Notes: generated by a model from the sequence alone, not told the origin. 27,427 bases of DNA from Clostridium sp. AM49-4BH (GCF_003478335.1 NZ_QUFB01000041.1:1-27427); one strand, 5' to 3'. Positions 17,735 through 26,548 are shown, counted from the first letter of the stretch. Program-made: numbers and translations.

Positions 17735-17849
17735 AGGCAAGATTATAGTGATACGCGTGGTCTCATAAACGAAATGCCGGAAGTTTGGTATTCGGGAATA
17801 CAGTGTTACAAATGCTGTAATGTTTGCATGGGACGAAATGGGAGGGAAT

Positions 17850-20800
17850 ATGACAAAGAAAATACGATCGGTCAGCAATACGTGCATAATTATGCTTGTT
17901 TGCATCGGGATAAATTACATGGGAAAGGTATTGGCAGCAGATTGGCAATTGCCGTTGTGGATGGATTCCATCGGCACGGGGATGTCAGCGTGTTTACTTG
18001 GCCCTTTTTTTGGCGCTTTATGTGGTGCAACGAATAACATTCTGTACGGAATGAGAAATGTCACCAGTTATGCGTATGCAGTTACCAGCGTTGCGATTGC
18101 AATCGTTATGGGAATCTGTATGCGCAGACATATGATACGTGACTGGTTTGGTGTCTTTACGACCAGTGCACTTGTTTCGGTCGTTGCAGTCGTTGTCTCT
18201 ACACCATTTAACTTGATATTTTTTCAAGGGTATAACGGCAACCTGTGGGGGGATGCTTTATTTGATATGTTCCGGTATTATCGTATTCCGGTCGTGATCG
18301 CCTCTGTGTTATCCGAGCTTCTCGTGGACTTTCCGGATAAAGTGGTTACGGTATGCATCATATTTGGTATATTGGGTATCATCACGAGCGATCGTTTCGA
18401 GTGCAATGCAGAGCGGAAATCTTCAGGTGCCTTAATGATCGGTATTGTCGTTACAGCGGCGTTAATTGGCAGTGGACAGAAGTGCGTTGCAGCAACAGCC
18501 GGTGATAAATATACATCGACGTATTCACAGACAGTATATAATGGCGAGAATGGCCTGATCGGTGGTGAGGCAAATGATATTGTAGAAACCAAAGATGGAT
18601 ATTTGTGGATCGGAACTTATTCAGGGCTGTATCGTTTTGATGGGTCTACGTTTGATACGATGTCCGATATGAAGGATGTCAAAAATGTAAATTGCTTGTT
18701 TGAGGATGAAGAAGGTCGTTTATGGATCGGAACCAATGACAATGGTGTATCGATCTATGTTCGAGATAAAATCAGTAACATATTGACGGTGCAGAATGAT
18801 CTTGCATCCAACTCAATCCGCTGTATTGCCGAAGATGAGCAGGGAAATTATTACATAGGTACTTCGGATGCATTAAGTATCGTAACGATCAGTAATGGCC
18901 TGAAGGTGCGTAAAACCTTACAGGAAATCATGTATGCACGTTCTATAGCAATAGGCAAGGCTGGCGATGTTGCCGTTGTCAATAATTCAGGACAATTATT
19001 CATTATCAACAATCAGATGATCAAGGAGACGTTCACGTTAAAAACCGGCAATGCAGAAACATTTTATACTTGCTGTAAGTATATGGACAATGGGGATCTG
19101 CTGGTCGGAACAACGACAAATGAAATGTATCGTCTCCGTAAAACTAATGGAAAATATCGAACAATAAAACGCTATACAACGGGAAATCTTCAACAGATAA
19201 GCAGTATTGCTTCGGACGATCAGGGAAACTATTGGGTATGCAGTGGAAGTGGTATTGGCTATTTGCAAGGAGAGAAGTTTCATACGTTTGATACGAATAC
19301 GTTCAACAGTTCTATTGACAATATGACGATGGATTATCAGGGAAATCTTTGGTTTACATCTTCTCGCCTGGGGCTTCTAAAGTTGTCTAAAACCTGCTTC
19401 ACGGATCTTTTTCGACAGTACTCATTGGAGAAACGTGTTGTTAATACAGTGACAAAATGGCAGGACTGCATATACATTGGAACGGACGATGGACTGCAGA
19501 TCATTGATGAAAAGCAACAGTGTGTGAGTGACAATAAATTGACACGCAAGCTTCGAGGACGAAGGATCCGCTGCATGACAGTAGATTCTGCCGGTCATCT
19601 TTGGATCGCTATCTCCGGAGAGGAGGGGTTACTCGAAGTGACACCATCTCTGCAGATCACAGAATATGGACCGCATAAAGGAACCATCAGCAATCGCTTT
19701 CGAACAGTGATGGAGCTGAAAGATGGGACGATGGCAGCATCCGAAAATACAGGAATAGATTTTATTCGAAATGGGAAAGTAGTGGCAACGATCGGCGAGG
19801 AGGACGGCTTAGGCAATCCTCAGATACTGTGTATGCTGCAGTGTTCGGATGGAACTATTTTAGCAGGAAGTGACGGAAGTGGTATTGCTGTGATCCGTAA
19901 TAATAAGGTACAGCGTACGGTTTCAATGAAAGCGGGACTTACTTCCGATGTTATTTTGCGCATTGTTGCGCTTGATAAAGGATATTTGATCATTACCAGC
20001 AACGGATTATGCTATATGAATGATAAGCTGGAATGCAGAAGCCTGTCCGGTTTTCCGTACTCGAACAACTACGATGCAATGGTAAACAGCGATGGTAAAG
20101 TATGGATACTAGGCAGTGCAGGTATTTACATAGTTACTCAGGACAGTTTGATCCAAAATGAAAAATACACGTATGAATTGCTCGATGGCAAAAGAGGACT
20201 GGATGGTTCACTTACTGCTAACGCTTGGAATTATATCGATGATAAAGGTAACTATTATTTGTCCTGTAATAGTGGAGTGTATGTGGTAAATATTGAACAG
20301 TATAATAAAAATAAAACCATTTATCGTATGTGGCTCAATGACATTACGGTAGATGGAACCAAATATTATATCAGTAAAAGCGAAACGACATCGATCGGAG
20401 AGTCGGCGGATAAGATTGAGATCACACCGATTCTTATGAATTACACCAAAGAAGATCCATACATTAGTTATTATTTGAAAGGATTTGAGCACAAAAAGAA
20501 TATTGTCCGACAAAGTGAACTTGGAACGATCGTTTATACGAACCTGCCGTCTGGAACCTATACGTTTGTAATCTCCATATTGGATTATACAGGGACGAAA
20601 GAGATCGAAAGCAGTTCGTATTCCATCGAAAAGCCGGAACGCTTTTGGGAGACGTGGTGGTTTAAGGCATATTATATTATTATTGCGGTTATGATCATTA
20701 TGTACCTTACATGGCTGATCACGAGACTGCAAAGCAACCGCGTGATCGAGCGACAGAATCGCGAGATTGAATTAGCCAAAAAACAGGCGCAGATGGGTAA

Positions 20801-21386
20801 TGAGACGATTCTTGCCATTGCAAAAACTGTCGATGCCAGAGATGAGAATACAAGCCAGCATTCGGAGCGCGTTGCAGAATATTCCGTGCTAATTGCAAAG
20901 CGGATGGGCTGGAGCAAAGAACGATGTGAAGCTTTGCGTAAGATCGCATTGCTGCATGATATTGGAAAGATCGGTATACCGGATGCCGTACTTAATAAGC
21001 CGTCACGATTGACGGACGAGGAGTATGAGATCATGAAGAGTCATGTGTTGATCGGCGGTGATATACTAAAAGATTTCACAATTGTGCAGGATGTGGCGGA
21101 TGGCGCCAGATATCACCATGAACGTTATGATGGCAAAGGATATGCCAAGGGGCTGAAAGGAGAGGAAATTCCATTAAATGCGAGAATTATTGGGATTGCC
21201 GATGCGTTTGATGCAATGACCTCGAATCGTGTGTATCGGCAAAAGATGGATATGGATTATGTGTTATCAGAACTTCACAAGGGAAGTGGAACACAATTTG
21301 ATCCCAATATCGTTAAAATTATGATCTCGCTGATAGAAGAGGGCATTATCGATCCGTCGAAGAGATACGAGGGGGGAGAAGCATGA
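17850..21386 (+). CDS. Membrane sensor: ECF-S-like, beta-propeller, HD-GYP
   Basis: 1178 residues. Residues about 10-220 hold five to seven hydrophobic helices with D-S-I-G-T-G-x-S-A-C-L-L-G-P-F-F-G-A and a following G-A-x-N-N, like the substrate-binding (S) components of ECF transporters. Residues about 225-790 form a Reg_prop-type beta-propeller, with recurring D-x-x-G-N/x-L/Y-W-I/V-G-T/S strands (Y-L-W-I-G-T-Y-S-G-L is the first). A Y_Y_Y-like domain follows, then a TM helix (about 937-960), a short coiled coil and an HD-GYP domain (H1004, H1036-D1037). The GYP motif reads D-G-K-G-Y-A. HD-GYP domains usually hydrolyse c-di-GMP. ATG 17850 follows GGAGGG; ATGs at 17820 and 17838 are alternatives. 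The stop overlaps the BMP gene (ATGA). Confidence 0.9.
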   Translation: MTKKIRSVSNTCIIMLVCIGINYMGKVLAADWQLPLWMDSIGTGMSACLLGPFFGALCGATNNILYGMRNVTSYAYAVTSVAIAIVMGICMRRHMIRDWFGVFTTSALVSVVAVVVSTPFNLIFFQGYNGNLWGDALFDMFRYYRIPVVIASVLSELLVDFPDKVVTVCIIFGILGIITSDRFECNAERKSSGALMIGIVVTAALIGSGQKCVAATAGDKYTSTYSQTVYNGENGLIGGEANDIVETKDGYLWIGTYSGLYRFDGSTFDTMSDMKDVKNVNCLFEDEEGRLWIGTNDNGVSIYVRDKISNILTVQNDLASNSIRCIAEDEQGNYYIGTSDALSIVTISNGLKVRKTLQEIMYARSIAIGKAGDVAVVNNSGQLFIINNQMIKETFTLKTGNAETFYTCCKYMDNGDLLVGTTTNEMYRLRKTNGKYRTIKRYTTGNLQQISSIASDDQGNYWVCSGSGIGYLQGEKFHTFDTNTFNSSIDNMTMDYQGNLWFTSSRLGLLKLSKTCFTDLFRQYSLEKRVVNTVTKWQDCIYIGTDDGLQIIDEKQQCVSDNKLTRKLRGRRIRCMTVDSAGHLWIAISGEEGLLEVTPSLQITEYGPHKGTISNRFRTVMELKDGTMAASENTGIDFIRNGKVVATIGEEDGLGNPQILCMLQCSDGTILAGSDGSGIAVIRNNKVQRTVSMKAGLTSDVILRIVALDKGYLIITSNGLCYMNDKLECRSLSGFPYSNNYDAMVNSDGKVWILGSAGIYIVTQDSLIQNEKYTYELLDGKRGLDGSLTANAWNYIDDKGNYYLSCNSGVYVVNIEQYNKNKTIYRMWLNDITVDGTKYYISKSETTSIGESADKIEITPILMNYTKEDPYISYYLKGFEHKKNIVRQSELGTIVYTNLPSGTYTFVISILDYTGTKEIESSSYSIEKPERFWETWWFKAYYIIIAVMIIMYLTWLITRLQSNRVIERQNREIELAKKQAQMGNETILAIAKTVDARDENTSQHSERVAEYSVLIAKRMGWSKERCEALRKIALLHDIGKIGIPDAVLNKPSRLTDEEYEIMKSHVLIGGDILKDFTIVQDVADGARYHHERYDGKGYAKGLKGEEIPLNARIIGIADAFDAMTSNRVYRQKMDMDYVLSELHKGSGTQFDPNIVKIMISLIEEGIIDPSKRYEGGEA

Positions 21387-22600
21387 AGAAACAAAAAATG
21401 GCAGCATTGATCACTTGTATTTTGGTAGTTGGCTTAGCGGGTGTATGGCATTGTGTTGTACAAAAAAGTCAGGTAAAGGAATCGATAAAAGTTGGTTTTG
21501 TCTATATTGGGGATGAAAGTAATCCTTATGTGTACAATTTTATTCGGGCACAAAAAAGCATTGAAAATCAGTTTGGTGATAAGGTGCAGGTTGTAGAGAA
21601 ATTTAATGTACCTGAAAATGCAGTAGAGGAACCGCTTGTTGAATTGGCAAAAGAAAAATGTGATGTTATCTTTGCGACCAGTTATGGATATGGTAAGACA
21701 ACGAAAGAAGTAGCTAAGAAATATCCGGATATACAGTTTTGTCAGGCAACAGGGGACAATGCGAATCAGAATCCCATTGTTTCTAATTACCATACCTACA
21801 TGGGAGCAGTATATCAGGGAAGATATATTGCTGGAATTGTGGCTGGCATGAAATTGCAGGAAATGATCTCAGAAGGTAAGATTACACCGCAAGATGCTAA
21901 GATTGGTTATGTTGGAGCTTATGCTTATGCGGAAGTAATATCGGGATATACGGCTTTTTTGCTGGGGGCACGTTCCGTCGTTCCCGAGACAGTTATGACG
22001 GTCTGCTATGCAAATACATGGAGTAGTTATTCGTATGAAAAGGAGATTGCAAAGTCGTTGATAGAAGATGGCTGTGTGATCATATCGCAGCACTCAGATA
22101 CCACAGGGCCGGCAGTTGCCTGTGAGGAGATGAGTCAGACCGACAAATATGAAGTGTATCATGTCGGTTACAATCAAGGCATGACCAGCGTGGCACCTAC
22201 AACATCTCTGATCGGTTGCAAAGTCAATTGGGAGCCTTATGAATCCGCAGTGATTCAAGCGGTATTGGATGGCAAAAAGATTGAAAGTGAACTGGATGTA
22301 CAAAAAGAAAAGAATGATGCGTGGGGCGGACTTGCAGACAATTGGGTACAAATGCTGGAGTTGAATGAAGTAATTGCAGCGCCCGGGACCAGGAAGGCTG
22401 TGAAACGCGCGATTGATGGATTCGCCAAAGGACAGATCAAGGTGTTCTATGGCAAATATACGGGGGTAAATCCGTTGAATCCTTCCGACAAGATAGATCT
22501 GACCAAAGAATATCAAGAAAATGCGAAAGCATCTGCACCGGGATTTTGTTATCAGTTGGATGATATTGTCACGGTAAAAGAAATGGATACACAACAATAA
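21383..22600 (+). CDS. BMP-family (PnrA/Med-like) ligand-binding protein
   Basis: 405 residues. It has an N-terminal hydrophobic segment (about 8-26) and then a BMP-type periplasmic-binding fold: I-K-V-G-F-V-Y-I-G-D-E, a T-S-Y-G-Y-G-K loop, P-D-I-Q-F-C-Q-A-T-G, Y-x-G-R-Y-I-A-G-I-V-A-G near 150, G-Y-V-G-A-Y-A-Y-A-E-V and I-S-Q-H-S-D-T-T-G-P. BMP proteins bind nucleosides or related ligands for ABC import or for sensing. No clear lipobox is seen (the residues before Cys are G-V-W-H), so it may be held by an uncleaved signal anchor. The ATG overlaps the stop of the sensor gene by ATGA, indicating translational coupling. No ABC permease or ATPase lies nearby, so a sensory role with the upstream protein is more likely than transport. 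Confidence 0.9.
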   Translation: MKKQKMAALITCILVVGLAGVWHCVVQKSQVKESIKVGFVYIGDESNPYVYNFIRAQKSIENQFGDKVQVVEKFNVPENAVEEPLVELAKEKCDVIFATSYGYGKTTKEVAKKYPDIQFCQATGDNANQNPIVSNYHTYMGAVYQGRYIAGIVAGMKLQEMISEGKITPQDAKIGYVGAYAYAEVISGYTAFLLGARSVVPETVMTVCYANTWSSYSYEKEIAKSLIEDGCVIISQHSDTTGPAVACEEMSQTDKYEVYHVGYNQGMTSVAPTTSLIGCKVNWEPYESAVIQAVLDGKKIESELDVQKEKNDAWGGLADNWVQMLELNEVIAAPGTRKAVKRAIDGFAKGQIKVFYGKYTGVNPLNPSDKIDLTKEYQENAKASAPGFCYQLDDIVTVKEMDTQQ

Positions 22601-22622
22601 AAATGACGCTATGGAGGAAGAT

Positions 22623-23636
22623 ATGTCAGCCAAGAAAAAAATAATAAAGATCACGTTTGGGGCAGCAGCAATTATGATGCTGTTAAGTGGTAGAAATACA
22701 GCGAAGGTTTCGGCACAGACTGTGTCGGAAGATGGTGAGCGTTACCGCATTGAGCAAAATGAAGAGGATGGCAAACGGTATTTGACCGATCGTCATGGAC
22801 AGACGGTGGCAGGGTGGCATGTACGTATCGGCAATAAATATTATCGTATTGGTAAAGTAAATGATATTGGTTTATGCCGATCTAAGCGATTCAAAATTAT
22901 CTTTACTAAAAAGAATGGTCAACTCGTGCAAAATGGTATGGCGCGAGGATTTTCCTTTGATGCCAGGGGCTTACTGGCAGTGAAACGCGGGATCTACCGT
23001 ATTAGTGGAAAATACTACTATATTGATCATGGCTATATGTATAGCAGGGACTATAGCAAAAAGGGAACACAGTATTTTATGAATCTGGATGGCAGTGTTG
23101 CTTATTATCGGAATAAGCATACCTGTTATGCGCCATCTGGTAAGAAACTGACAAAACAGCAGCGTAAGGAAGCGGTTGCCAGGGAACATGCGCGTGTGAT
23201 CATTCGTGAATGTGTTCAGAAGCAGCATCGCAAAAAAGCGATGTCCCAGTCCAAAAAGTTGGACAAATGTTTTATGTGGGTTGTGAAAAATTATGATTAC
23301 TCCGAACGAAAATGTGATGGTAAGAAAGGCTGGACATCGAAATCTGCAGATGCGTTATACCGTTTTCAAACCGGAGACTGCCGTACATTGTCCGTTGGAT
23401 TTGCTTTTTTGGCTTCGGAACTTGGCTATAAGCGTGTTGTTATTGCGCAGGACACAAGTGATCGTTTTTCGGGAACGCATGTGTGGGCAGTCGTGAATGG
23501 AAAATGCTACGATCCGTTGTTTTACAATACAGCGAAACCAAAACGGTATCTTCCGGTATTCAAGGGATCTACGCAGAAACAATATACAGACAAAACCCAT
23601 TGTACAGTTAATGGAAAGTTTCGTCCGGGAGACTGA
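22623..23636 (+). CDS. Secreted transglutaminase-like protein with wall-binding-type repeats
   Basis: 337 residues. A signal peptide (about 1-32) ends near V-S-A-Q. Residues 40-170 contain short aromatic repeats (G-W-H-V-R-I-G-N-K-Y-Y-R, R-I-S-G-K-Y-Y-Y-I-D, Y-F-M-N-L-D-G-S-V-A) like the choline/cell-wall-binding repeats of Clostridia. A transglutaminase-core fold follows, with nucleophile Cys in T-G-D-C-R-T-L-S, His in T-H-V-W-A-V-V and Asp in C-Y-D-P-L-F. It may be a wall-bound peptidase or cross-linker; the substrate is unknown. ATG 22623 follows GGAGGAAG. It lies 22 bp after the BMP gene, so it is probably in the same transcript. Its stop directly abuts that of the convergent response-regulator gene. 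Confidence 0.87.
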   Translation: MSAKKKIIKITFGAAAIMMLLSGRNTAKVSAQTVSEDGERYRIEQNEEDGKRYLTDRHGQTVAGWHVRIGNKYYRIGKVNDIGLCRSKRFKIIFTKKNGQLVQNGMARGFSFDARGLLAVKRGIYRISGKYYYIDHGYMYSRDYSKKGTQYFMNLDGSVAYYRNKHTCYAPSGKKLTKQQRKEAVAREHARVIIRECVQKQHRKKAMSQSKKLDKCFMWVVKNYDYSERKCDGKKGWTSKSADALYRFQTGDCRTLSVGFAFLASELGYKRVVIAQDTSDRFSGTHVWAVVNGKCYDPLFYNTAKPKRYLPVFKGSTQKQYTDKTHCTVNGKFRPGD

Positions 23637-24356
23637 TCAGTTAATATAGGGATTCGAAGATCGGATCCAACGTTTTTTTACATCATCCGCATATTCTATA
23701 GATAAAGGATAGATCAGATCATTACTTCCAGTGATATCTTTTTGGGAGATACTCTGTATGTGATTGATATTCATAATAGTAGAACGGTTGGTTTGAAGAA
23801 AATAATCAGGAAGAGCATCACACAGCGTGTTGATAGTTGCTCGCTGTCGATACAAATCTGTTATTGTATCAATGGCAATATAATGGGAAGATTTGATACA
23901 GCGAAAGGCTATAATGTCAGAGTATTTTATCTGTTTTGTTTCGTGTTTGGATATGGAAATGGTATAACAGTCATCCATAAGCTGTGTGATCACCGGTGAT
24001 AATGCGAATGTTATCTCTAGTAAGGTGACTGGTTTGACAATATAATACAAGGCACGTACGCGATATCCCTGCAGTGCATAATCCTCGTGGGCAGATAATA
24101 TAATGATCGTACCAAGATAATTAGCATTGCGAAGAGATTGAGCAAGTGTTAATCCGGAGCCATCCGGCAGTTCGATATCTAAAAAAATAACATCAAAAGA
24201 AAGCATCTTATCAAGAGTGCACGAAGCGCAATCTGTAAAAACGGATGTATGTAATGTAACAAATTGCTCTTTGGCCCATTGGTTTAAGGTGGTTTGTAAT
24301 TGTTGGCAGTGAGCGGGAGAATCCTCGATCATTGCTATGTTTAATTCTGGTTTCAT
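23637..24356 (-). CDS. AgrA-like LytTR response regulator
   Basis: 239 residues. An N-terminal receiver domain (about 5-128) holds the acidic pair E-D near 11-12, phospho-acceptor D60 in V-I-F-L-D-I-E-L-P-D-G-S-G and the late K in I-V-K-P-V-T. A LytTR DNA-binding domain (about 140-235) contains I-A-F-R-C-I-K-S-S-H-Y and F-L-Q-T-N-R-S-T-I-M-N-I-N-H-I, the usual LytTR second half. The family binds pairs of 9-bp repeats 21 bp apart; such a pair lies at 26512-26542. AGGAGAA precedes ATG 24356, and the kinase stop is 10 bp upstream. It is placed as the agrA of an agrB-C-A set; the symbol is withheld because orthology is not shown. Confidence 0.9.
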   Translation of the reverse strand: MKPELNIAMIEDSPAHCQQLQTTLNQWAKEQFVTLHTSVFTDCASCTLDKMLSFDVIFLDIELPDGSGLTLAQSLRNANYLGTIIILSAHEDYALQGYRVRALYYIVKPVTLLEITFALSPVITQLMDDCYTISISKHETKQIKYSDIIAFRCIKSSHYIAIDTITDLYRQRATINTLCDALPDYFLQTNRSTIMNINHIQSISQKDITGSNDLIYPLSIEYADDVKKRWIRSSNPYIN

Positions 24357-24366
24357 ATACGTTCTC

Positions 24367-25697
24367 CTATTTCTCCGGGATTAAAATAGTCACACAAAAA
24401 GAAGTGGAATTTTTTGTGATGTCTATAATCCCATTTGCAGCTTCTACAGTTTTTTGCACATTGAGTAGTCCAAAACCATGCTGACTTGTATCTGCTTTGC
24501 TGGTTCGCAGTGCATGATCTTTATCGGTTAAATATTCACCTGTTGATGTGTTCTGCACAATGATCTGCAGAGCGGCACGGAAAGGTTTCATGGATAGCAC
24601 AATAGATGGTTGTGCTGCGGGATCCTGATGTTGCAGTCGTATACATGCTTCAATAGCATTATCTAATAGATTGCCTAAAATCGTTGTTAATTGCAGATCA
24701 GATAAGGGCATTTTATCGTTGACCAATAGGGAATGCTTTAATTCAATATGTTGTGATCTGGCATAACGTATCTTGCCGGACACAATAGCATCAATACTTG
24801 CCACTCCTGTATTTACATCATTTAGATAATCCGGGAGATTGTCCTGCAAGGATTGTATGTATTGTGTGATCTGTGAATCTTTATGATTGGCGGCGAGCCC
24901 TTTAGAGTCAACAGATGATTTTTGTAGTCATGCTTCCATGCCCGTATTCCATCTGCAGTTTCTTTGGCATGCTGCAATTCAGCTAATACAGTTTGTTCTT
25001 GATGTTGCTTTTGTACTAGATCTGCATTTCGTTTATTAGTAGCACTGATCTGGAAGATCAATAGAATCATAAACAGGATTATTATCATGACACTAAAGCT
25101 GATTCCCTGAAGACGAAAAAATATATTTTGTGGGATATTTTTTTCATAAGTGATCAGGATATCTAATAATATATTGCAACAGATCACGCCAAGTATACTG
25201 GTTATATATGTTGCAGCGTATAAAAAAGAGGACATCATTAAGTCTGCTTTCATTAATTTTGCAAACAATATACAAAATAAAGCACATATTAGTAAATACA
25301 CGAAAGTAGAACAATAACGGTGATCACCCCCTAGATCAAATGAGCGTAGTGTCGATGCAAATAGTTGATCACATAATGAAAAGGAAAGCTTATCTGCAAT
25401 CAAACTGATCAACGTAGGGAGTATGGATACATACACCTTTTTAGCAAGTGAGCCATCAAATAAGGCGAGGAGTAATAGTAAATCAAATAATAACAACAAT
25501 AGTTGAACAAAACCATAGTTCATATTATTTATATTACAAAAACACGTAATAGCCGTTTCTATAATAATAGCACCGAAAATTCCAAAGTGTCGATAAGATG
25601 TGTATATCGGACGTACGGAAAATATTCGTGTGAAGAATAGGATAAATATTGTACTCTCTAATAGATTTACCATTATTTCCCAAATAGTTTCTATCAT
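24367..25697 (-). pseudogene. AgrC-like sensor histidine kinase, one frameshift
   Basis: Read over one frameshift the product is ~440 residues. Six to seven transmembrane helices (about 1-215) and a short coiled region precede the phospho-acceptor box W-K-H-D-Y-K-N-H-L (about 250-260). A GHKL ATPase domain follows in the second frame, with N-box L-L-D-N-A-I-E-A-C and G-box H-G-F-G-L-L-N-V. The break lies in the G-run (CCC on the plus strand) at 24898-24900. One extra G would restore L-K-G-L-A-A-N-H-K-D-S-Q and the whole gene. AAGGAG precedes ATG 25697. Family knowledge says this kinase senses the cyclic peptide made through AgrB. Either it is disrupted or the sequence has one missing base; all other parts look under selection. 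Confidence 0.85.
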
Positions 25698-25740
25698 AAA
25701 TTAGTACTCCTTAACTATATCTTATATATGTAATAACTAC

Positions 25741-25769
25741 ATATTAGCATATGTATTTACATAAGTCAA
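25741..25769 (-). promoter_or_regulatory. Internal promoter before the agrC-like gene
   Basis: On the minus strand, TTGACT (25769-25764), a 17-nt spacer and TAATAT (25746-25741). It could give agrC-agrA transcription apart from agrB. Just upstream GGCGATGAAT (plus strand 25775-25784) resembles half of the LytTR-like repeat unit at 26512-26542 in inverted sense. Confidence 0.55.
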
Positions 25770-25812
25770 TTGACGGCGATGAATTTGGGACTGTGACTGT
25801 GAATTATGGGAA

Positions 25813-26400
25813 TCATAATATTAACATATCAGTTTTAGTAAGAAACTGTTTTTTGAGGCTCATGAGTGCTAAAATACAGGAACCGATAATGCCAGAGCAG
25901 ATGGAGCTATAATAAGGTAAATGGCAAAGGTATAATATTACACTGAGTACGGATAGAACAAAAAAATTACGTAGGCACTTTGCTCTGGCATGTTGGATCT
26001 GATTAGCAGATAAAGGATGGTTTGGATGCCTGATAGGAGCAAAGTGGTAGATAATGAACAGGCAGGCAATATATGTGGGGATACAGAAAGAGGGATGATA
26101 CAGCCAAAATCTGTTGATCAATAAGGAAAATATGCCAATGCTGGTGCTTAGACACAGGCAGCTAAAGTGTGTCTTACAATGGAATCCTCCAAGTTGTGTT
26201 CGTATCAAGAAAAAGCTGAGCGTCCATATGATCATAGCTGAGATCTGGTGCCAAAGTATCGCTACAATTAATAATAATAAATTGCCAATAAATTCACTGA
26301 TAAAACATTCAATGCCGTATATATATACTTCTGCTTTGTCTGTAGCTTGTCCATATTTCATAAAATACTGTGTCAATAGTTCTGATAATCTGTGAATCAT
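25813..26400 (-). CDS. agrB: AgrB-like accessory gene regulator (peptide protease)
   Basis: 195 residues, all-membrane. AgrB cuts and cyclises the AgrD precursor to make the autoinducing peptide. The catalytic box R-T-Q-L-G-G-F-H-C-K-T-H-F-S-C has His and Cys spaced as in staphylococcal AgrB. About five hydrophobic helices surround it. The C-terminal P-L-S-x-N-Q-I-Q-x-A-R-x-K-C-L-R is another family feature. The start at ATG 26400 follows AGGAAGGA. An ATG at 26436 in frame has no such site. The gene is followed 115 bp later by the kinase gene. No agrD was found in the gap, which is unusual. The region is AT-rich compared with its neighbours. Confidence 0.9.
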   Translation of the reverse strand: MIHRLSELLTQYFMKYGQATDKAEVYIYGIECFISEFIGNLLLLIVAILWHQISAMIIWTLSFFLIRTQLGGFHCKTHFSCLCLSTSIGIFSLLINRFWLYHPSFCIPTYIACLFIIYHFAPIRHPNHPLSANQIQHARAKCLRNFFVLSVLSVILYLCHLPYYSSICSGIIGSCILALMSLKKQFLTKTDMLIL

Positions 26401-26469
26401 TTTTAACGTCCTTCCTGTGGGTATAATGTGGAGCATACGAACATGGTTGTAAGTTCATTATATTCTTAA

Positions 26470-26497
26470 AATATAGCCACTGTAATAGAAAAGTCAA
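26470..26497 (-). promoter_or_regulatory. agrB promoter (P2-like)
   Basis: On the minus strand, TTGACT (26497-26492) and TATATT (26475-26470) with a 16-nt spacer. The LytTR-type repeats lie 14 bp upstream of the -35. Transcription would begin about 60 nt before ATG 26400. Confidence 0.65.
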
Positions 26498-26511
26498 TAT
26501 TAAAAAAAACT

Positions 26512-26542
26512 ATTCAACGCCAAAAAAACGCAATTCAACGCC
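26512..26542. promoter_or_regulatory. Direct repeat, 21-bp period: probable LytTR regulator site
   Basis: ATTCAACGCC occurs at 26512-26521 and again at 26533-26542, exactly 21 bp apart (two helical turns). Each copy is followed by AA. On the minus strand the unit is GGCGTTGAAT, containing the CGTTnA core of LytTR sites. AgrA and ComE sites have the same 9-bp repeat, 12-bp gap layout. It lies between the divergent -35 boxes (26497 and 26549). Confidence 0.7.
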
Positions 26543-26548
26543 AAGTTA

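Noticed and set aside
17735..17849. Purine or c-di-GMP riboswitch before the HD-GYP sensor gene
   Set aside because: I looked for the conserved cores of these classes because of the c-di-GMP theme; only two small unrelated hairpins are present.
25698..25812. agrD candidates between agrB and the kinase
   Set aside because: The frames are 11 and 16 codons, without leader, Cys/Ser ring plus charged tail; one overlaps promoter boxes.
26309..26497. 62-codon frame with a C-S-Y-A-P stretch overlapping the agrB start
   Set aside because: It runs in another frame through the agrB 5' region and promoter, lacks an amphipathic leader and has no ribosome binding site.
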